Below, piece by piece: positions 30,301-39,224 of a stretch of 64,000 nucleotides of DNA. The position numbers and the translations under genes are program-made. How positions within the stretch are numbered: the first letter of the stretch is position 1; the number at the start of each line of letters is the position of its first letter. The notes under the pieces are model-generated. The model saw nothing but the letters and a program-made list of their open reading frames with translations, made no database searches and had not been told where the DNA came from. Source of the stretch: Symbiodinium sp. CCMP2592 (taxonomy: Eukaryota > Sar > Dinophyceae > Suessiales > Symbiodiniaceae); contig CAJNDT010000606.1 of assembly GCA_905221615.1 (NCBI GenBank), positions 1 to 64,000 of the forward strand, given 5' to 3'.

Positions 30301-31646
30301 TTGAGTTGTGTTACGACAAGAGCCCTTGCACCTACCGTGGAGAGCAGGCGCTCAGGTCCCTCGCCGCTGCAGGTTCGTGTCGTCTCGTTGTCCATTCGTC
30401 ACTGTGCAACGAAAGGCTCGGCTGTACAAGAAGCGAGAGCTGCTACTGGCCTTGCTACTTTCACATTCCCCCATGCGAAACTGCAAAGCGAAGCAAGAAG
30501 CGTTAGCGGGGAGACTACAAGAGCCAGGTGTCTCAAGAAGACAGAGGCTGCTACGACGAAGAGTCCTCGGCACCATACTTTAGCATGTGTAACCAAGTTG
30601 ACTCAAGTCAGAAAGCTACAAGACTACGGTCACGTTAAGGCTACGCTTGTGCGACGTACACTTCAGAAACTACGCTCGTTCTCAGTGGGACTTGCCGTAG
30701 GAACTCAGCTCCAGGAGACCGCGTCGCAGCGGCCCCAGCGCAGCAGCCACAGCGCATCAGCCACAGCAGCCACCGTGAGGCCTCGACGAGGTAGTGCAGG
30801 AAGGTGCTTCAAAGCCCGAAACCGCAAAGAGAGCCCTGCTTAGAGGAGCAGGTCCAGGCAGGGTTGCGTCAAGTTTTAGCGCAGACCTGGGGTCTACGCT
30901 CCATGTCACGAAGAAGATCAGCAGGCTGCAGGGGCTCGCCACAGTCCCGTGAGAGGCACCGGACGGTGCACAAGCGCAAGAAGGGGGAACCACCGATTAG
31001 CCTACTAGGAACGTGAAAGTACGGTCAAGGAGGGAGGCCAGCACTGTTATAGGGCAGTACTGCTGAGGGCATCGCAGAGCAAGGCTCTTACGAAAACCTG
31101 GGTGAGGCCTAATCCCAACACAAGACCCACATACTAGGGGAGGGACATGGAAAGCGGCTGAGCCCAGCTCCAAGCATCTGGGAACGAGAACCCATCGGGA
31201 GCTCGCTCAGGCTTTAAGAGGGGCCTAAGCCAAACACTAGGGACCACAGAGGGAGGTGGGACGGCGAGGCACCCACTACGCTCGGAGGGCTCAGCACGAA
31301 GCCTCAAAGGGTGAGGAGCTTGCAGGAGCTCGCCCGGGCATTCAGGTGGGTGGGCCTAAACCAACACTAGGGAAACCACACGTAGGGGGAGTGGGCAAGC
31401 AGGCTCGTGCAGAGTAGGGGTCACGCCAACTGCACAACTAAGGGAAAGGAGAGGCGTAAAGAGCAAACCCGAAGAGGAGGGGCTTGCAGGAGCGCACACG
31501 GTCCTTAAGGGGTGGGCCTAAACCAACACTAGGGAACCACACGCGAGGGGGGTGGGCTAGGCGATTTGGCACACGACGGCAACGGGTGGGTGCAGCTTTG
31601 CAGCGCACACCGAGGGAGAAGGCCTAAAAACCGAAAGAAACCCGTC
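30301..31646 (-). other. LINE3 3' untranslated region with GGCCTAAACC repeats
   Basis: Homologous to the LINE1 and LINE2 3' regions, with several small deletions (for example in the lead-in near 30903 and in one repeat near 31458). No sense ORF. Confidence 0.65.
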
Positions 31647-33204
31647 CTAGGGAGGGGAAACCGAAAGTTGAAGGTGATCGTACAGAAGGGCAGAGGACGC
31701 AGCTGCCGCCGAGATGGCAGCAACTTCCCATCGCTCAGCTTCTTCAAAGCGACGATGCCACGCCACTCGAGAGGAGCCATGAGCTCGTGAGTCACGTCTT
31801 TGGTTGGCTGCCCGGTCTGCCTTGTCGTTCAAATCACGGCACCGGCGATCATCTAGATCAAGAGGCGGTTGCCAGTCGAGTCGCTTGTTGTGCGAAGGGA
31901 CCCACACCAGGTATACTGCTTTGTAGTCCCTACGGAGTGCCCGTAAAAGGGAAGCCGACTCCTCCGCCAGGCACCGAAGCTTGCTGGTGGCGGGGCTCTG
32001 GACCGAGTCCAAGGCACTTTGGCAATCGACCAGGATTGTCACAGTGGAGTTGTTGTACCGCTGTCCAAGGGGAAGAGCCTGCAGGAGGGCATTCAAACCG
32101 ATCATCTCGTAGCGGAAAGGAGATTGGTCTTCCGCGTCATCACCTGCGGAGAAATTGTCTCCTGAACTCTCCGTCACCACTGCACAAGCGCCCACTCCAA
32201 GGTGATGGCTTCCATCACTGGCAACGAGAAGGTTATCAGCATCTGGTGTCAGGACCTGGCAAAAGTGAGTCCGCAAAGCCTGTATCATGGCCGGGACCTG
32301 ATTGCCAACAGGGGCAGCCGGATATTCCGGCAGGGGGGCTCCAAAAAGCCTTTCTTCGACTCTGTTCGTAGGGGTCTGAAGGCCGTGCCTGTGCATAACC
32401 GTCTTTGGGCATGCCCAAGTAACGTGGGCACGCGAGGGCAAGGAAAGATTGCACAAGCATTTGACTTCAGAGGCTCGCAAAGGGGGAAGACGCTGACGGT
32501 GGTACCAGGCCGAGCCGCCTGTAGCCAGAGAAGCACGACGAACATCCAATGACTGACTTTTCCCGAGGAGCCTATGGCCAGCCAGTGCAAAGCGGATGCT
32601 CGGGTTCGGTGCATCAAGGCTGAGGCCAGTAGCGAGGCCTGCCTCGTCACGGTGGTAAGAGGTTTTGACACGCCCACAACTTGCGATGCCACGTTTGCGG
32701 TGTTCTTCAGTGAGCCAGTCACGCAAAACATGGATGTTCTGCCAACCAAAACAAAAACGTCGTGTCTGCCCGGCATCATCTACTCTGGAGACGGCGGCGC
32801 CATTCATCTCAAGCTGCCAGCCTAGATCAGCTATGGTGCTGACGGCATGGGGAAGGACAGCCTGCACAAGGTTTCCACTGTGAGCTGAACCTCCTGTCAC
32901 GTGTCTCCACACAGCACTCAAAGCCCGCCATTGCAAGAGCCACTTGGGGTCCCACTGCCACCCGTGGACTTCAGCAAGGAGAACCCACGGAGTCTCGCCT
33001 GTGATCTGAGGTTGAAGGGCTCGGTGGGTGGACTTCCGGATGGCAGTGAGATCTTTCGCCTCCGGGGCTGCAACACCGGCAGCCCATGCCAGAGCAGCAA
33101 AGACCAAACTGGAACACACGACCCTTGCAACGTGGAAGGAGGGGCTCAGGATGTTTAGGGCGCGAAGGCGAGCCTGAAGGGTATCAACACTTAACTTAAG
33201 TAGG
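31647..33204 (-). pseudogene. LINE3 ORF2 C-terminal fragment (end of RT and RNase H)
   Basis: Corresponds to about residue 790 to the end of LINE ORF2. It has the complete RNase H (ASDGSHH, YEMIGLNALL, LVDCQSAL, NDKADRAA) but no endonuclease and no RT catalytic core, so it is not an autonomous enzyme. The sequence is otherwise open and very close to LINE2. Confidence 0.85.
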
Positions 33205-33217
33205 CCTGTTCTCCGTA

Positions 33218-33591
33218 ACCGTTGTGTTTAGGAAGGGCGCTGTGAGCGAAGTTTACAAAACTCAGTTCCCTCATCAGAAATTTTATTGCCCAGAAGATAT
33301 GTTGGGCAAACGGAAATATCGGCGGAGGTATAAATGCACCGACAGTATCCCCGAAGAATATATGGGGTATAAATTCTCATATCTTGCTTTCGCCACTTGT
33401 GACTCCAATCAAATGTATCCTCGACTCTTCGTGAAATATCTAAAGATATAGCAACTGCCGAAAGGAGCACGCAAGCTGTTTTCAAACGGGTGGCGGCAGG
33501 CTCACGCAGGCATCTAATTCTTGAACAGGTCTTTGACGTGTCGGAAAGGCGCACCTGTGTGCCTTTGCCCCCCCTTCCGCAGGCCGGCACG
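33218..33591 (-). other. Copy B 3' region, with an AT-rich patch
   Basis: Lies after the copy B pol stop. Bases 33228-33450 are clearly more A/T-rich than their surroundings and contain dyads such as ATATC-TAAA-GATAT (around 33440) and GCCCA...TGGGC (around 33288-33307). A 148-codon frame crosses it, but it starts inside pol and looks like chance. It may hold the element's terminal repeat; with copy A's end outside the window I cannot test this. Confidence 0.4.
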
Positions 33592-33778
33592 TCACCAAGG
33601 AGACTTCTCTCTCTTTCTCTTGCCTTTGAAGCGTGGCCTGCCACCGACCGTGTCGCGGATGGAGTCCACTTCACGGGTGCTCAGCTGTGCACGCCTGGCT
33701 TCGTAAAGAGTGTGAAGAAAGGAAAGCGGCAATTCGGAGTACTGCACTGGGACCCGCAACTCCTCAGAGAAACGGTCG
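33592..33778 (-). pseudogene. pol: C-terminal end of copy B pol, cut off by element C
   Basis: Reads DRFSEELRVPVQYSELPL through to KRKREKSPW and a UGA. It continues the copy B RNase H frame exactly if element C (33779-45079) is removed: the codon split by the insertion becomes TTC. The residues resemble the C-terminal end expected after an RNase H. In its present place it has no start of its own. Confidence 0.8.
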
Positions 33779-33994
33779 TTATTTTCCAACGAAACTTCCG
33801 TTAGCGCGCGTTTGGGAAACCCTAACTGCGCTGCAGAAAGGAACCTGTGCAAAGCACTCTCTTTTTTCTCCTAGCGGACATGGGGGGTCGGTTCGGGCCC
33901 GATCTTCGGGCTATGTCGAAACGATGCCACTGGCATTTCAAACCAAAACTCGACCGCTGGTCGGTGGTAAGGCGAACGACTGGTTCACCCCCCC
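33779..33994 (-). repeat. B2 split direct repeat of element C
   Basis: 216 bp nearly identical to B1 (34395-34610), both opening TTATTTTCCAACGAAAC on the plus strand and ending in a C run. Its left edge is the element's 3' terminus. Confidence 0.88.
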
Positions 33995-34228
33995 TACTAG
34001 GGGACAACCCGTACCACGGGGAGATAAAGTGAAACATTCTAGGACCTACTGGGTCACTGCAGCTACTAGGTGCTACTCTGCATTTGCACGGCCTACGGCC
34101 TATATACAAAAGCGCACTCTGTGCTCAAAACTCTCCGCGGGGGAGAGCATAGGAGCGCTGCTCCTGGCAGCTCTGCTGCCAAAGCGGAGTCCCGGACCCC
34201 GCATACTATACAGGGTGTGGTGGGTGGG
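33995..34228 (-). other. Spacer between B2 and A2 of element C
   Basis: About 234 bp with no convincing ORF. It carries two adjacent perfect hairpins, AGGAGC-GCT-GCTCCT and GGCAGC-TCT-GCTGCC (about 34152-34192). Confidence 0.5.
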
Positions 34229-34394
34229 ACAAAAACTTTTTGGATCACAGATCCAACTCCAAGCCGAAAGCTGCACGGCAAAGTTTGTCTAGTGTCACTC
34301 ACACACAAGTGAAAACACTGTTTTCCTTTTTCGACAAACTTTGTCTACACTTTCGGCGGAAAATAAAACCCATTCACGCACGCATGATGGATGC
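34229..34394 (-). repeat. A2 split direct repeat of element C
   Basis: 166 bp matching A1 (44913-45079) except for one T in a T run. Adjacent to B1 with no gap. Confidence 0.9.
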
Positions 34395-34610
34395 TTATTT
34401 TCCAACGAAACTTCCGTTAGCACGCGTTTGGGAAACCCTAACTGCGCTGCAGAAAGGACCCTGTGCAAAGCACTCTCTTTTTTCCTCCTAGCGGACATGG
34501 GGGGTCGGTTCGGGCCCGATCTTCGGGCTATGTCGAAACGATGCCACTGGCATTTCAAACCAAAACTCGACCGCTGGTCGGTGGTAAGGCGAACGACTGG
34601 TTCACCCCCC
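34395..34610 (-). repeat. B1 split direct repeat of element C
   Basis: 216 bp nearly identical to B2. It follows the pol stop by about 33 bp and joins A2 directly. Confidence 0.88.
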
Positions 34611-34643
34611 TTGAAGGCACTCGAAGCCTTACTCACCCCCCAT

Positions 34644-37600
34644 CTAGTCCGCGCCGAGTGACAAAGCCAACGACACTGCGTTGGGAGGCAAAAATTGGCG
34701 CTCTGCGCCAAGCCGTTGTGTCTCTTCCCACCAGTCTCTGCTGGGGCCATCAGCTATATTGCTGTCTGTGGGGACTCGAAAGAAAGCGGCCCTGCACTGC
34801 AGGGATTCTTCGAAGTCCACCGCCTGCGAAACTATCGCAGCTCCTTCCACCTTGCGTGTGAAGGCCTTGTGCAGGGAGGTACGCGCTGCGTCGTTGTCTA
34901 TCCAGACGAACAGGTCGCTGCCTGCTATGTGCTTAGCCCACATCTGCAGGCTGAGCAAGTAGGGCAGCAGCTCGCACTCGTAGACGAGCTGCTGCTTCTG
35001 AGCTCTGGCAGCCCACTGGGCTGTGACTTGGCTGCTGATCTGCAGCCCCCAGGTGCAGGCGATGCCTTCTCCGATGAGCACTGCTCCGAGGCCACACTTG
35101 GGCACGAGTCTCGGGGTCTCCCACTCGCAGGCCCCGTCGATGTAAAGGTGCACTTTGCGGCGTGCATGGATGGACACTGTCCTGGGCGGTCCGTGCACGA
35201 CTCTCTGCAGCAGGAACGCCATGGCTTGGCATTGCTGCTCTGTTAGGGGGACTTGCTCTGGTCCATCCCCAAGGACGTCGCCTACGCAGATCACTGCCAT
35301 GCGAGTGTTACGACCCCAGGCTTGCTGCTCAGCGAAAATGAGCCTGCCGCGCAGGCTCTGCGCTTCCAAAGGGGACATGCTTCCGCGGGCGAGGGCCTCG
35401 CTGAGGACCAACCCCAGCTCTGCTGCGCGGGTTGGCTTGTTGCTCACTGAGATTTCTCCGAGGTGCTGCTTGGACAAGTCCACTCGCACGCCTAGCACGT
35501 CAAAGACTTCGCTGAAGTCTGCGTTCTTTTTGGGCTCTGTGGCCACTTGCCAACCCAGCTTGTGAAAAAGGTTGGACACTGCCAACGTGACGAGCTTTGA
35601 ATGCGCGCTGCGCGTAAGGACGGTGAAGTCGTCAAAGAAGCTTGTCATGACTAAAGCAAGCTTTTCGCGGCCGATGGCTTTGAGCGCTTCGCTGCAGCGG
35701 AGGAAAGCGTGCACGGCGGCAACGGCGCCGAAAGGCATGCTATGCAGGTGGGCGATTTTGACCTTCCCACTCTGTGGGTCCAGCATGACGATGCACGCGA
35801 ATTTCTTGTGTGCGGCCTGCACTGCAAGCTGCTTGTAGGCACTCTTAAGGTCCCAGGTCCTGCCTACAATGCGGTGGGCCCGCTCTGCGGGAACACCTTG
35901 GCGAAGCCACTCCAGGCAAACTGCAAGAAGCTCGTCGATGCTATCGACTTGGACCTTCTCTGTGGTCCCACAGCAGCTGTTAATGAAGCTGCTTTTGAAG
36001 TTATCAATGGGGCGCACTTTGCCCTTTTGAACGACGCCGAAGCGGGACGATACTATCGTCTCGTGCAGCTGCCCTGGCGAGAAGTCTTCCAAAGAGAGCC
36101 AGCCCTGCTGGCCTTCCTCCATAGTGCTTTCCCAGACCCTGTCCGAGATCCCGTCTTGCGAGGGGCGCAGAGCGCTGCGAACACCTCGCATACTGATGCT
36201 TTGGGCGTTTTCCAGTAGTGACTTCTCGTCTAGAGAAGGTGGCAGAATCTGCACTGGCCACAACCCACTGGGTTGTATCCAGCCAAGCAGGGGAAAGCCT
36301 TCTCGCACCTGCTGGGCCAAAGTCTTGTCCGGAAAGTCGATTTCGGTCAGAAGCTTTGCTAAAGCTACAGTCTGCTTGGGCTTGGTGACGCTGTTCACCT
36401 GAGCGTCAATGGACGAACGTACCTCGGTCTCGCGGACTTGGCACTCTGTGCAAGTTCGAGAGATATGCATCGATGCCACCGTGCGGCGCTTGGCCAGCAG
36501 GACAGTGTCCTCGTGGACTTCGGCGGCAATGGCTCGCTTCAGGGATAGAGGCACTGCCTCGATGTCCCTGGCCGGGTGATCGATCAGGTGCGCTCTGCGC
36601 ACCCAGTGTAGAGGCTGCAGCGGGATGGCGATGATGGCTTTCTGGGAGGCTTCAATCCACTGGATGAGCCTTGAGCCCTTTGGGAAGCAAGTCCACGACT
36701 GTGGAATCTTCTGCGGAGTCTTCCAGCCTCGAAAGCACCGCCCTGCGGGGCCTTGGAGAGTGACTTTGTCACTGAAGTCTGGCTCGTAGCGCAGACGACG
36801 CAGTCGCTTGCGACTGAGAGGCGCTGCCCGGAGTGCTGCTGCGCATTGGTCGGCCGCGAGGGAAACCCAGACGGAACTCAACTGAGTAGTGTAGGCGCTT
36901 TCCAGGGATGTGGACCACACTGTGGAACCATCAACTGAGGCTCTGCCCCACGGCAGGTGTTGGTGGCCTCCGTCGCAGTCTCTGCTCAGACCTACGAACC
37001 AATCCAAGTTGGAGAGGATTGCGGTACGTTTGCGGCGCATGCTGCCGAACATGCACGAGTCAAACTCTACTCTGTGAGCTGACTGCAAGGCCTCTCTGAG
37101 GCAGGGCATCCTCCACAGGAGGCTACGAGCCGGATTTTCTATGGACCAGCAAACGCCGCGCTGAGACAGGGAGTGGCAACACTGTGCCATAAAAGCGACT
37201 AGGCTGTTCGCGCTGCGAACTCGCGCGGCGTCGGCTCCTTTGAGGCCTTTAAGGCCCGCTGGGCGCGCTTCGCTGCGCAAGGGGCCCGGAGCTCCCGGCC
37301 TGGGAATCTCTCTAGCTCTGCTAAAGGTGCCGCACGGGGGGGCCCAGTGGACCCATCTCAAATCTTGGTGTGAGAGCACTGCTCTCAGCAAGTTGCGACC
37401 CAACTGGGTGCAGAGGTCGAGCTGAAGGACCTTGAGGCCTCTGGCCTTGGTCCTGTGATCCACGGCGATATTCGAGAAACCTTTCTCGATGGCTGCCTTA
37501 CTAAGGCGACCGAGGCCGCAGAAAACTTCCACAAAAAGCGGAGGCCGAGGGGTCGCTTGCGAAGCCGGCTCGGGAAGAGTAACGCTCCGAGCGTTGTCTG

Positions 37601-37991
37601 CCAGCACGCTGTGCTGTTCGGACAAGAGGAGCACTGGGGGCTCGGCGTTAACCGCGGGCGCGGCGTCGTGAGACGGCGCAGCGGTGGCACGTCCTGGCTT
37701 ACTTGTTGCAGGCGGGTGCAGTGGCGGTGCCGAGGCCGAAGGGTCAGGGCTCTGCCCTGAGCGAGGAGCAAAGGCGGAAGAGCCCAGCGCTGCTGGGATA
37801 GAGCTGCAGGCCCCGTCTCTGAGGGCTGTTGCGGCTCTGCCGCGCTCGGTGCAAGGGTGCCTAGTCAGGCGGCCCCTGCGTTCTTTGGGCAATCTGCGGC
37901 TCCGTGGTCGGTGCTGCCGCAGCTCATGCACTGGTGCAACCCCCTGTCGCACTGCTTGGGGGAGCCGGAGGTCTCGAGGTCGCACCCGCAC
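34644..37991 (-). CDS. pol: Element C pol: methyltransferase-like domain-RT-RNase H
   Basis: A 1115-residue frame overlapping the end of gag in the -1 frame. After a low-complexity Pro/Ala/Ser linker comes a C5-cytosine-methyltransferase-like domain (about 150-370) with FVEVFCGLGRLS (motif I), WAPPCGTFSRAR (nucleophile Cys), SIENPARS (motif VI) and CMFGSMRRKRTAI (motif VIII). The RT follows (about 590-860) with DLKSAYKQ and FFDDF. The RNase H (about 950-1090) shows YIDGACEW, YECELLPYLL, WIDNDAA and NIADGPSR. Pol would be made as a Gag-Pol fusion by -1 frameshifting at CCCAAAG. The frame is fully open. Whether the methyltransferase is active cannot be seen from motifs alone. Confidence 0.9.
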   Translation of the reverse strand: MRVRPRDLRLPQAVRQGVAPVHELRQHRPRSRRLPKERRGRLTRHPCTERGRAATALRDGACSSIPAALGSSAFAPRSGQSPDPSASAPPLHPPATSKPGRATAAPSHDAAPAVNAEPPVLLLSEQHSVLADNARSVTLPEPASQATPRPPLFVEVFCGLGRLSKAAIEKGFSNIAVDHRTKARGLKVLQLDLCTQLGRNLLRAVLSHQDLRWVHWAPPCGTFSRAREIPRPGAPGPLRSEARPAGLKGLKGADAARVRSANSLVAFMAQCCHSLSQRGVCWSIENPARSLLWRMPCLREALQSAHRVEFDSCMFGSMRRKRTAILSNLDWFVGLSRDCDGGHQHLPWGRASVDGSTVWSTSLESAYTTQLSSVWVSLAADQCAAALRAAPLSRKRLRRLRYEPDFSDKVTLQGPAGRCFRGWKTPQKIPQSWTCFPKGSRLIQWIEASQKAIIAIPLQPLHWVRRAHLIDHPARDIEAVPLSLKRAIAAEVHEDTVLLAKRRTVASMHISRTCTECQVRETEVRSSIDAQVNSVTKPKQTVALAKLLTEIDFPDKTLAQQVREGFPLLGWIQPSGLWPVQILPPSLDEKSLLENAQSISMRGVRSALRPSQDGISDRVWESTMEEGQQGWLSLEDFSPGQLHETIVSSRFGVVQKGKVRPIDNFKSSFINSCCGTTEKVQVDSIDELLAVCLEWLRQGVPAERAHRIVGRTWDLKSAYKQLAVQAAHKKFACIVMLDPQSGKVKIAHLHSMPFGAVAAVHAFLRCSEALKAIGREKLALVMTSFFDDFTVLTRSAHSKLVTLAVSNLFHKLGWQVATEPKKNADFSEVFDVLGVRVDLSKQHLGEISVSNKPTRAAELGLVLSEALARGSMSPLEAQSLRGRLIFAEQQAWGRNTRMAVICVGDVLGDGPEQVPLTEQQCQAMAFLLQRVVHGPPRTVSIHARRKVHLYIDGACEWETPRLVPKCGLGAVLIGEGIACTWGLQISSQVTAQWAARAQKQQLVYECELLPYLLSLQMWAKHIAGSDLFVWIDNDAARTSLHKAFTRKVEGAAIVSQAVDFEESLQCRAAFFRVPTDSNIADGPSRDWWEETQRLGAERQFLPPNAVSLALSLGAD

Positions 37992-39121
37992 TGCAGGTTG
38001 AAGCCGTAGCAGAGGCGCTTGCCGGACTTGGAAACACTGTTCAAGTGGCGAAGCTCTTTGGGCATGCTCGGCGGCCTGGCGCGGTCTGCGCTCTCATGGC
38101 GCTTGCCCTTGCCCTTACCGCGGCCTTTCTTGCCGCCTTTCTTACCTTTGCCGGTCGTGCTACGACTGCGGTCTTCTTCGCTGCGCGCCGAGCTGCGGCC
38201 TTTGCCCTTGCGACCCCTGTCCGCCACTGGCGAGGGGAGCAGGTGAAGCGTAACAATCGGATCGGACCACATGTTCTCTACTAGAGAATCTAGTGGCCTC
38301 TTACCATCCTTGTCCGGCTTGCACCCTTTGCGACACTCTCGCGCGAGCAGCGTCCACAGTTCTTTGTCGGCCCGTACTACGTGCCAGCTGTTGCCGCGTT
38401 CCATCCCCGGCGGCGCTGGCCGGTTCAGGACGGAGAAAAACTGTCTCACGAGTCTCTCGTGAATTGTGAAATCCAACACGCCGACTCTGTCGAGCGCGAG
38501 ACCTCGGCGCGTCAGCGCCTGCGTGAGCTTTAGCTCATTGCCGATCTCCACGTGCACGCTGTGCTCCTTTTTCTTTACCGTGATCTCCCCAGACTCTAGG
38601 GAGAGGAAGTCCTTGTCACGCCTCACTGAGGCGATCTCTGCATCCCGGCTGACGCACTGCGACGGCGGGATGTAACGGACGATGCCGTCCTGCAGCATGA
38701 GCGCGGCCTTGTCCACGAGGCTGTTCGCGGGGTCGTAGTCACCTTCGATGACGACGCCCTTGAGGCGCGCAACTTGCGCGGCTCGGCGCTCCTCGCGCTC
38801 GTGCAGGGGCAGGCTCTTTGGGGTGACGCTGTCACCCTCGACCCTCATCTTCAGATCCTGGATACTGAAGGTGAGGCTTTCGAAGGCCAGGCGCCGCGCT
38901 GCGGCCTTGGTGCCTAAGGTCGGCTCTGCCGCCCCGAAGACCTTCTTGATGAGTTCTTCAAACTTCGCATCGCTGATGCGATCGGGTTGGTCGGCGACGC
39001 TGTAAGCGAGCGTGCCGAAGGTGCGGATGTCTGCCGCAAGGAGCTTCGCCGACTCGGCGGCTCCTAGGAGTTGTCCAGCTCTGCTGGAGAATTCTGCGAC
39101 GCTGTCGACGAGGTTTGCCAT
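37865..39121 (-). CDS. gag: Element C Gag-like protein with zinc knuckles
   Basis: The start is placed at the AUG at 39121 (MANLVDSVAEFSSRAGQLLG), four bases after a strong pyrimidine tract and CAG. The frame itself is open a little further up. About 418 residues: helical N-terminal region, then a basic Lys/Gly/Arg tract (GKKGGKKGRGKGKGK), then a Cys-rich end with CYGFNLQCGCDLE and a clear CCHC knuckle, CMSCGSTDHGAADC. It ends NAGAA-UGA followed by CUA. A CCCAAAG heptamer sits in phase 16 bases before the stop codon and would move ribosomes into pol. Confidence 0.82.
   Translation of the reverse strand: MANLVDSVAEFSSRAGQLLGAAESAKLLAADIRTFGTLAYSVADQPDRISDAKFEELIKKVFGAAEPTLGTKAAARRLAFESLTFSIQDLKMRVEGDSVTPKSLPLHEREERRAAQVARLKGVVIEGDYDPANSLVDKAALMLQDGIVRYIPPSQCVSRDAEIASVRRDKDFLSLESGEITVKKKEHSVHVEIGNELKLTQALTRRGLALDRVGVLDFTIHERLVRQFFSVLNRPAPPGMERGNSWHVVRADKELWTLLARECRKGCKPDKDGKRPLDSLVENMWSDPIVTLHLLPSPVADRGRKGKGRSSARSEEDRSRSTTGKGKKGGKKGRGKGKGKRHESADRARPPSMPKELRHLNSVSKSGKRLCYGFNLQCGCDLETSGSPKQCDRGLHQCMSCGSTDHGAADCPKNAGAA
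37883..37889 (-). promoter_or_regulatory. Candidate -1 frameshift heptamer C-CCA-AAG (gag to pol, element C)
   Basis: In the gag frame the codons are UGC CCA AAG, so C CCA AAG fits X XXY YYZ. Slipping back one base continues as PKERRGRLTRH in the open pol frame. Z = G is less favoured in eukaryotes. The local hairpins of element C could act as the stimulator. Inferred. Confidence 0.5.
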
Positions 39122-39165
39122 TGTCCTGCAGGGCGAGAGAAGAAAACAGAGAGAGAGAGACACAC
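39122..39165 (-). promoter_or_regulatory. Pyrimidine tract and CAG acceptor before element C gag
   Basis: The sense strand has about 35 bases of alternating CT/GT and T runs ending GCCCTGCAG, then GACA and the gag AUG. This is a textbook 3' splice acceptor and could accept the dinoflagellate spliced leader. Confidence 0.55.
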
Positions 39166-39224
39166 ACACTGTGCCGACTGCGGGACCTTACTAGGATAGA
39201 CAGGCGCAAGAACTCGCTCTCTTT

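Larger units (their letters stand above)
30301..33217 (-). mobile_element. LINE3: 5'-deleted copy at the head of the LINE array
   Basis: Contains the last ~490 codons of ORF2 and the whole 3' region, followed directly by LINE2. At its 5' side, ORF2 sequence ends at about 33204 and is joined to GCCTGTTCTCCGTAA (plus strand, 33203-33217), which is the extreme 5' end of the full-length elements. The 5' tip is thus kept while about 8.9 kb of the interior is missing. Confidence 0.8.

Noticed and set aside
37385..37864. In-frame extension after the element C gag UGA-CUA (about 160 codons)
   Set aside because: It is open and in the gag frame but is Arg/Pro/Leu-rich and overlaps the clear pol frame; the -1 frameshift route explains pol better.
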